Source: Lachnospiraceae bacterium
GTDB taxonomy: Bacteria > Bacillota > Clostridia > Lachnospirales > Lachnospiraceae
Length of the DNA stretch: 42,377 bases
Assembly (NCBI GenBank): GCA_029063085.1
Contig: JAIDOW010000031.1
Location: 2,936-45,312, forward strand
Reading direction: 5' to 3'
Shown: positions 8,626-16,715 of the stretch, piece by piece
Position numbering within the stretch: the first letter of the stretch is position 1
Layout of the letters: the number at the start of each line of letters is the position of its first letter
Translations under genes and position numbers: made by a program
The notes under the pieces: model-generated
The model's database searches: none
Seen by the model: the letters and a program-made list of their open reading frames with translations, nothing else
What the model was told of the DNA's origin: nothing

Positions 8626-10134
8626 ATGGAGAGAAAGAATCGGAAACAATTTAATAAGCTGCGTGTTGAATTTCTGCCGGAGGCTTTGGAAATTGTGGAG
8701 CGTCCGACCGCACCGCTTGGTAATATCATTATATGGCTTGTATTTTTACTGCTTTTTGCATTTATTTTATGGACCTGTTTCGGAAAGATGGATGAGGTGG
8801 CGACTGCAAGAGGTCAGATTATGGCAGATGAAGGAATTCAGGAAGTGCAGGCGGCAGAAACAGGTATTGTGACGGAGATTAAGGTAAAAGAGGGGGAAAA
8901 AGTACGCCGGGGAGATGTCCTGTATTGTATGGATAAAAATATAGAGCAGAAAAATATTGATTATAGCGAAGGAGAAATCGGTCTGCTGGAACTGCGGATT
9001 ACACTTCTTAATGGAATGTTGGCAGGGAAAAGGCTTACAGAATATCGGAATGGAAATTATAGTGCGGAACAAAGAGAAGTACTGGAAGCCATGATTTCTA
9101 TGGATGAGGCAGACCGGTTATCTTTGGAGGAATATGAAATAGCAGTACAGGCAGCAAAGAATCAATATGATCTTGCCGACAGTAACGTTAGCAGTGGACA
9201 AAGTAAAACAGATTATCTGGAAAAACAGAAAGAATTGCAGGAAGAGTCAGTTAAGCTTGGAAGTACGTTAAAGATGGAATTAGAAATACTGGAGGATAAT
9301 TATAAGTATGCAGCTGCTGAGGCAGAAAAATATAAAGAATTATATGAAGCCGGTGCAAAGTCAAAATCTGAGTGGGAAACGAAGACAAATGAGGCAGAAA
9401 ATCTGAAAAAACAGATTGCCATTAAAAAAATAGATATCCAGAATGAAGCATTGTCTCAAAAGGGGAATCGTGCAAATGTCTCCTATCAGATTGAGGAGAG
9501 CAAAAATGAATTCCAGAATCAGCAGGGGGCTGTAGAAGAGAGAAAACAAAATTATGAGGCGGCCGTGACGAATTTGGAAACGGCAAGAGAGCAGAGGAAT
9601 GAGAAATTGTATGAGATGAAACAGCAGTATCTGGATGAATTGAAACAATATGATATTAGGATAGCAGAACAATATAACCAATACGAGAATAAAGATATCA
9701 TTGCCCTTTATGACGGAGTTGTAAAGTCTTTGGAAGTAGATAAAGAGGGAGCGGTTGTGACTCCGACACAGGTAGTTGCCCAGATCATTCCAGATTCGAA
9801 TACCATGGTCGTGGAAGCAGAGGTTCATAACAGTGATATCGGATATGTGGAGATTGGACAGGATGTGGATATCAAGGTAGATACATATGACTACCAGAAA
9901 TATGGAAAACTGAACGGTACGGTTGTTTATATCAGCCCGGATGCAATTGAAAATGAACAGATGCAGAAGATCTATAAGGTGAATGTACTGTTAGACAGTG
10001 ATAACGTAAGCCGGATGGAGATTTCACAGGGCATGGAATGTACGGTGGAAATCAAGACGGATAAGAGGCGTATTATTGAATTCTTCTTAGAGCCGCTGAC
10101 CGATGCATTAGACAGAGGATTGAAAGAACGTTAA
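8626..10134 (+). CDS. HlyD-family type I secretion adaptor protein
   Basis: A 502-residue membrane fusion protein. A short cytosolic start is followed by one membrane segment (about 31-52) and then the first half of a biotinyl-lipoyl-like domain (GIQEVQAAETGIVTEIKVKEG). A very long helical coiled coil (about 110-360, rich in Glu, Lys, Gln and Ala) precedes the second lipoyl half (YDGVVKSLEVDKEG) and a beta-barrel domain ending in the HlyD-like tail (RRIIEFFLEPL). The start ATG has AGGAG 8 bases upstream, overlapping the stop of the exporter gene, so translation is coupled. In Gram-negative systems HlyD bridges the inner-membrane ABC protein to TolC; the long hairpin here would span the thick wall. 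Confidence 0.93.
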   Translation: MERKNRKQFNKLRVEFLPEALEIVERPTAPLGNIIIWLVFLLLFAFILWTCFGKMDEVATARGQIMADEGIQEVQAAETGIVTEIKVKEGEKVRRGDVLYCMDKNIEQKNIDYSEGEIGLLELRITLLNGMLAGKRLTEYRNGNYSAEQREVLEAMISMDEADRLSLEEYEIAVQAAKNQYDLADSNVSSGQSKTDYLEKQKELQEESVKLGSTLKMELEILEDNYKYAAAEAEKYKELYEAGAKSKSEWETKTNEAENLKKQIAIKKIDIQNEALSQKGNRANVSYQIEESKNEFQNQQGAVEERKQNYEAAVTNLETAREQRNEKLYEMKQQYLDELKQYDIRIAEQYNQYENKDIIALYDGVVKSLEVDKEGAVVTPTQVVAQIIPDSNTMVVEAEVHNSDIGYVEIGQDVDIKVDTYDYQKYGKLNGTVVYISPDAIENEQMQKIYKVNVLLDSDNVSRMEISQGMECTVEIKTDKRRIIEFFLEPLTDALDRGLKER

Positions 10135-10137
10135 GAG

Positions 10138-10176
10138 GATAGTGTAAAGTAGACTTTGTAAAGCAAAATTGGTTAC
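10138..10176 (+). other. Leader element shared with 31838-31919
   Basis: Between the HlyD and TolC-like genes the sequence carries GATAGTGTAAA (10138-10148) followed by AAGCAAAATTGGTTAC (10161-10176) just before the Shine-Dalgarno site. Both blocks recur, in the same order and also just before a ribosome site, upstream of the secreted His-rich protein at 31938. The spacing between blocks is shorter here (12 bases against 55). It could be a shared regulatory leader, a processing site or a decayed repeat; I do not recognise it as a known riboswitch. Confidence 0.45.
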
Positions 10177-10194
10177 AATCAAAGGAGTGGTGAA

Positions 10195-11115
10195 ATGAAA
10201 AAGAAGAATATTTTGCTGTTATTATCTATAGTGGCAGGATTTATGATAATCGGACAATTCCAGACCGTTGCCAGTGAAATTTACGAAACGGAAAACAAGC
10301 AGTCTGTAGAGCAGGACGCTTCTGAAGAACAGGGAATGGAAAAAAATTTAGATATGGAAGACCAGGCGGAAACTCCGAAAGAAAGTGGTGCACAAGGGGA
10401 AGAGAATAACAATGACAGGAAGGATGTTTCCATGAAAGATGAAATATCCGGTGACGATAATGCTGAGGATGCGATGCAAAATGCAGAAGATGATATCCAG
10501 GTTCAGGACATGGAAGAATTATCAGCGGCAGATGCTTTATATTATCAGGGGCTTATATATTTTTGTAACAGGTATCAGTACGATTGTGAGATTACTTATC
10601 TGCAAAAATATCTTGAATATATTAATCTGGAAGTGGATGCATGTAAGAAAATGTATAGTCTGGGAGAAATTACGGCAGCTGATTTGCAATCGTATCAGGC
10701 AAAACAGGCATCTGTGGAGGCACAGTTAACAGTGGCGAAGAACCAAAGGGATTATAATGATCTTTTTTTGAAAGAAAACAATCTTGATTACAGTTCCTAT
10801 GTGATAAAGGAAAAGAAGGATGTTCAAAGTGTTAATGATTACTTAAATCAGTATCCGGCTAAAAATCATATGACGATGGCAGGATATGTAACAGGATATC
10901 AGAATGCACTGGCATATATAGGGGCAAAGGAGATGGAAATAGATGCATTGGAAATGCAGCAGGAGGCAGCAAAGCTTTTGTATGATGTGGGGGAGATTTC
11001 GAAGATGGAGTTTAAGCAGCAGGAGACAGCTGTGGCAAAAGCACAATATGAACTGGAACAGTACTATGTGGAAATGAATCTTGCATATATTAATCTTGTT
11101 ATATTTTGTAAATGA
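10195..11115 (+). CDS. TolC-like (OEP-type) helical protein with signal peptide, no evident barrel
   Basis: A 306-residue exported protein: positive start and hydrophobic core (about 1-27), then a long acidic, probably disordered stretch (about 28-110), then two related helical segments. Each segment carries the TolC/OEP helix-turn signature, Y154-SLGEIT followed by DLQSYQ and Y263-DVGEIS followed by MEFKQQ, 109 residues apart, each with flanking Ala/Gln/Glu-rich helices. This is the internal duplication typical of outer membrane efflux proteins. The usual size there is over 400 residues with beta strands; here only short loops lie between helices, so a membrane barrel seems absent. AAAGGAG sits at 10181-10187. 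It is the last gene of the secretion operon. I infer a wall-side tunnel or an adaptor partner for the HlyD protein. Confidence 0.72.
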   Translation: MKKKNILLLLSIVAGFMIIGQFQTVASEIYETENKQSVEQDASEEQGMEKNLDMEDQAETPKESGAQGEENNNDRKDVSMKDEISGDDNAEDAMQNAEDDIQVQDMEELSAADALYYQGLIYFCNRYQYDCEITYLQKYLEYINLEVDACKKMYSLGEITAADLQSYQAKQASVEAQLTVAKNQRDYNDLFLKENNLDYSSYVIKEKKDVQSVNDYLNQYPAKNHMTMAGYVTGYQNALAYIGAKEMEIDALEMQQEAAKLLYDVGEISKMEFKQQETAVAKAQYELEQYYVEMNLAYINLVIFCK

Positions 11116-11327
11116 ATTAAACACTGAAATAATTATAAACTTATTCGTCATCCGGAGTGGACAGTCGCTTTATATGGCTGGGCTGTAATAATATCGGGGA
11201 TTACGGTAAAATATCCTAGAGTTTCTTTTTGTTCTATGCTACAATAGGCATAGCATAAATTCCGGTTCGTACATTGGTGAAGGTGCCGGTACAGCCTGAA
11301 TGACGGAGTGGAGCAAGGAGGAGTGTA

Positions 11328-12257
11328 ATGTATTCTATAACGTTGACGCAGCTGATTGAAAAGCTTAATCTGGTCAATCATATTCCGGAGATTGATACAG
11401 ACAAGATTATGATTACGGATCCGGATATTAATCGTCCGGCGGTGCAGCTTTCCGGATTTTTTGAACATTTTGATGCAAACAGGATTCAGATATGTGGAAA
11501 TGTGGAGCATGCATATATTAACAGTATTCATGATAAAGATGAAAGTGCCCAGATTTTTGATAATTTATTCCAGCATAAGATTCCGTGTCTGGTATTCTGC
11601 CGGGGATTGCAGCCACAGGATTTTGTGATTGAAGCAGGAAGGAAAAACGGAGTTCCGGTATTGACTTCGGAAGCGACAACATCGGCTTTTGTACACGAGA
11701 CTGTACGGTGGCTGCATGTAGAGCTTGCACCGAGAATTTCCATTCATGCAGTTTTAGTGGATGTATATGGTGTCGGTGTGCTGATAATGGGTGAAAGTGG
11801 AATTGGTAAGTCGGAAGCGGCATTAGAGCTGATCAAGCGTGGACATCGTCTGGTATCGGATGATGTGGTGGAGATTAAGAAGGTATCGGATGATACATTG
11901 GTTGGAACTGCACCGGATATTACCCGTCATTTCATTGAACTTAGAGGAATCGGAATTATTGATGTGAAAGCATTGTTTGGTGCGGAGTGTGTTAAGATGA
12001 CACAATCCATTGACCTGGTCATCAATCTGGAAGAGTGGGACAAGGAAAATAATTATGACCGTCTTGGACTGGAGGATCAATATACGGAGTTTCTTGGTAA
12101 TAAAGTGGTTTCCCATAATATTCCAATTCGCCCGGGGCGGAATCTTGCCATTATTGTGGAGTCTGCTGCGGTGAATCATCGTCAGAAAGAGATGGGATAT
12201 AATGCGGCTCAGGAGCTGTATAATCGTGTGACCAATAATATGAATAAGAACAAATAA
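11328..12257 (+). CDS. hprK: HPr kinase/phosphorylase
   Basis: 309 residues, the usual length. It phosphorylates Ser46 of HPr or Crh using ATP or pyrophosphate and reverses the reaction, setting carbon catabolite repression in Gram-positive cells. The P-loop GESGIGKS is at residues 155-162, and the HPrK family signature (LRGIGIIDVKALFG) follows. The start ATG has AAGGAGG 7 bases upstream. It opens the block hprK, glucokinase, murB, rapZ, whiA, crh-like. A 212-base leader precedes it, with an inverted repeat CTATGC/GCATAG (about 11234-11253) overlapping a TACAAT -10-like hexamer. Its likely substrate is encoded in the same block at 16344. Confidence 0.97.
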   Translation: MYSITLTQLIEKLNLVNHIPEIDTDKIMITDPDINRPAVQLSGFFEHFDANRIQICGNVEHAYINSIHDKDESAQIFDNLFQHKIPCLVFCRGLQPQDFVIEAGRKNGVPVLTSEATTSAFVHETVRWLHVELAPRISIHAVLVDVYGVGVLIMGESGIGKSEAALELIKRGHRLVSDDVVEIKKVSDDTLVGTAPDITRHFIELRGIGIIDVKALFGAECVKMTQSIDLVINLEEWDKENNYDRLGLEDQYTEFLGNKVVSHNIPIRPGRNLAIIVESAAVNHRQKEMGYNAAQELYNRVTNNMNKNK

Positions 12258-12279
12258 ATTACAGGAGGACTATTAGAAT

Positions 12280-13221
12280 ATGAAGAATTATGTATTTGGC
12301 GTGGATATCGGAGGAACTACAGTGAAGCTTGGTTTTTTTACTGCACAGGGTGAACTGTTGGATAAATGGGAGATTACAACCCGTAAAGATGAGGGCGGAC
12401 GTTTTATTCTGCCGGATGTTGCGGAGTCGATTGAAGCGAAACTTGCAGAAAAGTCGATTGACAAAGAAGAGGTAGTAGGAGTTGGAATTGGTGTTCCGGG
12501 TCCCGTCAAGGATGATGGAACGGTTCTTCGCTGCGTAAACCTTGGGTGGGGTGTATTTAACGTAGAAACGGAAGTGGAAAAGCTTCTCGGACTTCCGGCA
12601 AAGGTTGGAAATGATGCCAATATGGCATCTCTTGGTGAGATGTGGCAGGGAGGCGGAAAAGGATATTCCTCTATTGTCATGGTTACTTTGGGAACAGGCG
12701 TTGGCGGTGGAATCATTATTAACGGAAAGATGCTTTACGGAACTAACGGTGCAGGCGGGGAAATCGGACATATCTGTGTAGATGATTCCGAAACCGAAGT
12801 GTGTGGCTGCGGCAAGAAAGGTTGTCTGGAACAGTATACGTCTGCAACCGGAATTACAAGAATGGCAGAAAGAGTTATGAATAATACAGACAGACCATCC
12901 AAGTTAAGGAGTGTACAGTATATATCCGCAAAAGAAATATTTGATGCGGCAAAGGAAGGTGATGATCTGGCCCTTGAACTGGTTGAAAGCCATGGCAAGA
13001 CGTTGGGAAAAGCACTGGCAACGGTTGCCTGTGTATGCGATCCGGAGGCGTTTGTAATCGGTGGAGGAGTGTCCAGAGCCGGGGATATTTTGTTGGAGAC
13101 CACTGCAAAATATTATCAGCAGTACGTATTCCATGCATGCAAGAATACCAAATTTGTACTTGCAACATTAGGGAATGATGCTGGTATCTATGGCTGTGCA
13201 GAGGCAGTTTTAACCAAATAA
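12280..13221 (+). CDS. glcK: ROK-family glucokinase
   Basis: 313 residues. It is predicted to phosphorylate glucose with ATP to glucose-6-phosphate in the cytosol. The N-terminus has the phosphate-binding DIGGTTVKLG, the middle has GNDANMA with the catalytic-type Asp, and the ROK signature with Glu/His and zinc-binding cysteines (GEIGHICVD, then CGCGKKGCLEQ) is intact. AGGAGG lies 11 bases upstream of ATG, and the gap to hprK is 22 bases, so the two are co-transcribed. A strong terminator follows. Pairing a glucose kinase with HPr kinase links glycolytic flux with catabolite control. Confidence 0.95.
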   Translation: MKNYVFGVDIGGTTVKLGFFTAQGELLDKWEITTRKDEGGRFILPDVAESIEAKLAEKSIDKEEVVGVGIGVPGPVKDDGTVLRCVNLGWGVFNVETEVEKLLGLPAKVGNDANMASLGEMWQGGGKGYSSIVMVTLGTGVGGGIIINGKMLYGTNGAGGEIGHICVDDSETEVCGCGKKGCLEQYTSATGITRMAERVMNNTDRPSKLRSVQYISAKEIFDAAKEGDDLALELVESHGKTLGKALATVACVCDPEAFVIGGGVSRAGDILLETTAKYYQQYVFHACKNTKFVLATLGNDAGIYGCAEAVLTK

Positions 13222-13246
13222 AAAGAAGCGGATTGGTAAAAAAGCC

Positions 13247-13275
13247 GAAAGGGGGGGCGTTCTCCCCCTTTTTTT
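13247..13275 (+). terminator. Rho-independent terminator after glucokinase
   Basis: A G-rich arm AAAGGGGGG pairs with CCCCCTTTT across a short GCGTTCT-type loop, and the 3' arm runs into an eight-base T tract. It closes the hprK-glcK transcript. Confidence 0.9.
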
Positions 13276-13289
13276 CGTTACTTCTTACA

Positions 13290-13319
13290 TTGATTTTATG
13301 TTGATGGATAGAATATAAT
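13290..13319 (+). promoter_or_regulatory. Predicted SigA-type promoter for murB
   Basis: TTGATT (13290-13295), an 18-base spacer, then a perfect TATAAT (13314-13319), placed just after the terminator and 33 bases before the murB start. Confidence 0.65.
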
Positions 13320-13352
13320 AAATAAGCGGATTTGTGAAGCAGGATATGATAA

Positions 13353-14300
13353 ATGGTCAAATATAAGAATGAGTGGTCAAAAGCAATGAATCAGAATACA
13401 ATAAATGAATTATATCGAATTGTTGGTGAAAAAAACGTAAAGCTGGCGGAACCGATGTGTAAGCATACGACATTTCGGATTGGAGGACCGGCACAGGCAT
13501 TTGTAACGCCCCAGACTACGGAAGAGCTTGGTCAGATCGTGCTGCTCTGCAATGCAGAAAAAACACCGTTTTTTATGCTGGGACATGGGAGCAATCTCCT
13601 AGTGGGTGACGGAGGCATGGAAGGTGTTGTAATTCAGTTATATAATAATTATTCGGATTTTGTGATAGAGGGAACGACTGTAAAGGCACAGGCAGGAATC
13701 ATGCTCTGTAAACTTGGACAGGAGATTAAGGATGCCGGCCTGACAGGGTTTGAATTTGCGGCAGGGATACCCGGCACGCTTGGTGGAGCCATTATGATGA
13801 ATGCAGGAGCATATGGTGGCGAAATGAAAGATATTGTACTTTCAGTACAGCTGATGGATTTAAACGGCAATCTGTTTGAAAAAACAGGTGAGGAAATGGA
13901 TTTTGCTTATCGGCATAGTATTGTGGAAGAAAAAAATTATATTGTATTAGGTGCTGTTTTGGAACTTCAGCATGGAGATAAGAAGGCGATTGAGAATAGA
14001 ATGGAAGAACTTGCAACAGCGAGAAAAACAAAGCAGCCATTGGAATTTCCCAGTGCAGGTTCGACTTTTAAACGTCCGGAAGGATATTTCGCAGGGAAGC
14101 TGATCATGGATGCAGGGCTTCAGGGCTATCAGGTAGGAGGTGCCCAGGTATCCGAAAAACATTGTGGATTTGTTGTAAATAAAGGGAATGCAACGGCCGC
14201 AGATGTAATACAGCTGATTACGGACGTGAAGCAAAAGGTTTATGATAGATTTCAGGTGGAATTGGAACCGGAGATAAAAATGGTAGGAGAATTCCGGTAA
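13353..14300 (+). CDS. murB: UDP-N-acetylenolpyruvoylglucosamine reductase
   Basis: Up to 315 residues; reduces UDP-GlcNAc-enolpyruvate with NADPH via FAD to give UDP-MurNAc in peptidoglycan synthesis. Family motifs: HTTFRIGGPA, LGHGSNLLVGD for FAD contact, AGIPGTLGGAIMMNAGAYGGEM, and SAGSTFKRP carrying the active-site Ser. The overall pattern is the Gram-positive-type (IIa) enzyme. Two starts are possible: ATG 13353 with AGGA 8 bases upstream, or ATG 13386 with GAGTGG 9 bases upstream. The second gives 304 residues, closer to the family's usual N-terminus. The gene stands in the common Clostridia order before rapZ. Confidence 0.95.
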   Translation: MVKYKNEWSKAMNQNTINELYRIVGEKNVKLAEPMCKHTTFRIGGPAQAFVTPQTTEELGQIVLLCNAEKTPFFMLGHGSNLLVGDGGMEGVVIQLYNNYSDFVIEGTTVKAQAGIMLCKLGQEIKDAGLTGFEFAAGIPGTLGGAIMMNAGAYGGEMKDIVLSVQLMDLNGNLFEKTGEEMDFAYRHSIVEEKNYIVLGAVLELQHGDKKAIENRMEELATARKTKQPLEFPSAGSTFKRPEGYFAGKLIMDAGLQGYQVGGAQVSEKHCGFVVNKGNATAADVIQLITDVKQKVYDRFQVELEPEIKMVGEFR

Positions 14301-14445
14301 TATTGTTTCTGGCAATCGGAAATCCACTTATTTAAAGTGTTTACGTGCATGAAAATCACTTTATAGTGCCGTGTGAGCAGGTGATGGATTGTTCTGTGAT
14401 TGATTCCCGCAGGGTGTTGACTACAGATAAACAGGAGAAGAGGAT

Positions 14446-15318
14446 ATGAGATTTGTAATTGTAACCGGCATGAGTGGTGCGGGTAAGAGTACAACATTAA
14501 ATACGTTAGAAGATATAGGGTATTTTTGTGTGGATAATCTTCCGATTCAGTTAATTATGCGGTTTGCCCAGATTGCCTATGGAAACGATAATGATATTAA
14601 TAATGTAGCAATTGGCGTTGATATCCGGAGTGGAGTGTATTTAGAGCAGCTTTCGGAGTGTCTTGCGGAATTGAAGGAGTCTATGTATCATTATGAAATT
14701 TTATTTTTGGACTCTAATGATGATGTACTGATTAAGAGATACAAGGAAACCAGAAGAAACCATCCTCTGGCAAGAAACGGACGTGTGGAGGACGGAATTA
14801 AGATAGAACGGAACAGGATTGCCTTTTTAAGAAAAGAGGCAGACTATATTATAGATACTACGAGCCTTTTGACAAGGGAATTAAAGGCAGAATTAGATAA
14901 AATATTTATAGAAAATCTGGAATATAATAATTTTATCGTCAGTGTGGTGTCGTTTGGATTTAAGTATGGAATCCCAAGAGATGCTGATCTGGTTTTTGAT
15001 GTCAGATTTTTGCCGAATCCTTATTATGATTTGGAACTCCGTCCCCTGACCGGAAACGATGAAGCAGTTCAGGACTTTGTGATGCAGTTTGATGAAGCAA
15101 AGGAATTTATGAATAAAATCGTGGATCTGCTGGAGTTTTTGATTCCGAATTATATCAAAGAGGGAAAGAACGGATTAGTAATAGGTATTGGCTGTACAGG
15201 TGGAAAACACCGTTCTGTGACACTTGCGAATGGGATTTACAAAGAACTTCAGGCATTGCCGTATAGTGAGACAATTGTTCACAGGGACATTGAAAAAGAC
15301 ACGGTCAGAAAGGGTTAG
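14446..15318 (+). CDS. rapZ: RNase adapter / nucleotide-binding protein RapZ (YvcJ)
   Basis: 290 residues. P-loop GMSGAGKST near the start, the second nucleotide motif DTT, and the C-terminal GCTGGKHRSV typical of RapZ. In E. coli RapZ binds amino-sugar signals and directs sRNA decay; in Bacillus YvcJ is an ATP/GTP-hydrolysing protein of less clear role. AGGAG/AGAGG precede the ATG. The stop touches the start region of whiA, so the two are translationally coupled. The YvcK/GlmR gene that often sits between rapZ and whiA in Firmicutes is not here. Confidence 0.95.
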   Translation: MRFVIVTGMSGAGKSTTLNTLEDIGYFCVDNLPIQLIMRFAQIAYGNDNDINNVAIGVDIRSGVYLEQLSECLAELKESMYHYEILFLDSNDDVLIKRYKETRRNHPLARNGRVEDGIKIERNRIAFLRKEADYIIDTTSLLTRELKAELDKIFIENLEYNNFIVSVVSFGFKYGIPRDADLVFDVRFLPNPYYDLELRPLTGNDEAVQDFVMQFDEAKEFMNKIVDLLEFLIPNYIKEGKNGLVIGIGCTGGKHRSVTLANGIYKELQALPYSETIVHRDIEKDTVRKG

Positions 15319-15323
15319 TGGTT

Positions 15324-16328
15324 ATGTCGTTTTCAGCCAGGGTAAAAAAAGAAATCGGGCAGCATGGCAATCACGGCAGACATTGCCAGATAGCTGAGTT
15401 ATTGGCATTGGTACTTGCAACGGGGGAAGTGGAGCTCAAAGACGGACAGGTAAAATTGATCATGCGTCCTGAAAATGCACTGATCGGGGATAAGCTTTGT
15501 TATTTAATGGATAAGATTTTTGATAAAGAAGTTTTGGTCACACGACATTCAAAATATATTGAGATAGTGAACCAGGATATGGCTGACAGGCTTTTGCAGA
15601 CAGTCAAGCTTTCGGATTATGTGGACTATCTGGAGGAAGACTGGCTGGATGAAGAGGAACTTTCGGAGATAGAGAAGGATGATATTACATATGTTTCATC
15701 CAGAGGTGTGTCTTTGCAGAATTGCCATTTTCCCAGACAGGTGATACAAAAAGACTGTTGTAAGAAAGCGTTTATCCGGGGGATGTTTTTGGCAACAGGT
15801 TCGGTAAATGATCCCAATAAAGCATATCATTTTGAAATCGTAGTGCATAACAGGGAGATGGCAGAGACGGTCAAAGAGGTAATTAACAGTTTTTCTCTGG
15901 ATGCCAAAGTGGTAAAACGCAAAAAATATTATATCGTATACTTAAAAGAAGGTTCCATGATCGTAGACATATTGAATATAATGGAAGCACATATCAGCCT
16001 GATGGATATGGAGAATATCAGGATTCTTAAAGATATGCGTAATGATATAAACCGCCGTGTAAATTGTGAAACGGCAAATATCAAAAAAACCGTAAATGCT
16101 GCCAGAAGGCAGATTGAAGACATAGAATATATTGAAAAGACAAAAGGCTTAAAATATTTAAATGATTCCCTGCGGCAGCTGGCAGAACTAAGACTGGAAG
16201 AACCGGACGCAAATTTATCTGAGCTTGGGGAAATGTTAAATCCGCCGGTATCAAAATCCGGTGTTAATCATAGATTAAGAAAGATAAGTAATATTGCAAA
16301 AGTACTCAGAGAAAATAATCAGATTTAA
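15324..16328 (+). CDS. whiA: DNA-binding protein WhiA
   Basis: 334 residues from ATG 15324, giving the conserved MSFSARVKKEI start; the in-frame GTG at 15318 overlaps the rapZ stop and is less likely. The chain combines a LAGLIDADG-like fold (about 1-200) with a C-terminal helix-turn-helix region (LNPPVSKSGVNHRLRKI). WhiA is needed for sporulation in Streptomyces and affects division and chromosome segregation in Bacillus. It is embedded in the rapZ-whiA-crh order also seen in Bacillus subtilis. The crh-like gene starts 15 bases downstream. Confidence 0.95.
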   Translation: MSFSARVKKEIGQHGNHGRHCQIAELLALVLATGEVELKDGQVKLIMRPENALIGDKLCYLMDKIFDKEVLVTRHSKYIEIVNQDMADRLLQTVKLSDYVDYLEEDWLDEEELSEIEKDDITYVSSRGVSLQNCHFPRQVIQKDCCKKAFIRGMFLATGSVNDPNKAYHFEIVVHNREMAETVKEVINSFSLDAKVVKRKKYYIVYLKEGSMIVDILNIMEAHISLMDMENIRILKDMRNDINRRVNCETANIKKTVNAARRQIEDIEYIEKTKGLKYLNDSLRQLAELRLEEPDANLSELGEMLNPPVSKSGVNHRLRKISNIAKVLRENNQI

Positions 16329-16343
16329 GGAGGAAAAAAGGAA

Positions 16344-16601
16344 ATGGTAAGTGAAACAATAAAGGTAAATCTGGCAGCAGATGCAGAGGCGCGACCGGTA
16401 GCTGTATTAGTCCAGAAAGCAAGCCAGTATGAGAGCAGGGTTTATATTCAGGCAGGTGATAAGAAAATTAATGCAAAGAGTATTATGGGAATGATGAGTT
16501 TGGGACTGAATCAGGATGAAGAAGTGACCATTTCTGCGGAAGGTGAAGATGAGTCCATGGCAGTCGCCAATATTGTAGATTACCTGAAAAATGCAAAATA
16601 A
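16344..16601 (+). CDS. Crh-like HPr paralogue (Glu15 in place of His15, Ser46 kept)
   Basis: 85 residues with the HPr fold pattern. At position 15, where HPr has the PEP-phosphorylated His (HARP), this protein has Glu (DAEARP). Position 46 is the HprK-target Ser in AKSIMGMMSLG. Loss of His15 with retention of Ser46 is the defining feature of Bacillus Crh, which has Gln15. It cannot carry phosphate for sugar uptake through His15 but should be phosphorylated by HprK to act in catabolite repression, probably with CcpA. It follows whiA, as crh does in B. subtilis. TAAGGAGG lies about 8 bases before ATG. A negatively charged Glu might mimic a phosphorylated His; this is inference. Confidence 0.85.
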   Translation: MVSETIKVNLAADAEARPVAVLVQKASQYESRVYIQAGDKKINAKSIMGMMSLGLNQDEEVTISAEGEDESMAVANIVDYLKNAK

Positions 16602-16715
16602 TAGTCGTTTTGTGCTTTTGCGGTTTTCAAAAGAAAAAAAGTATGTTAATATTATTATGTAGGATGTTAGAAGAAGAACATGGATGTTCAATATTAATTC
16701 AAAGGAGTGGTAAAA

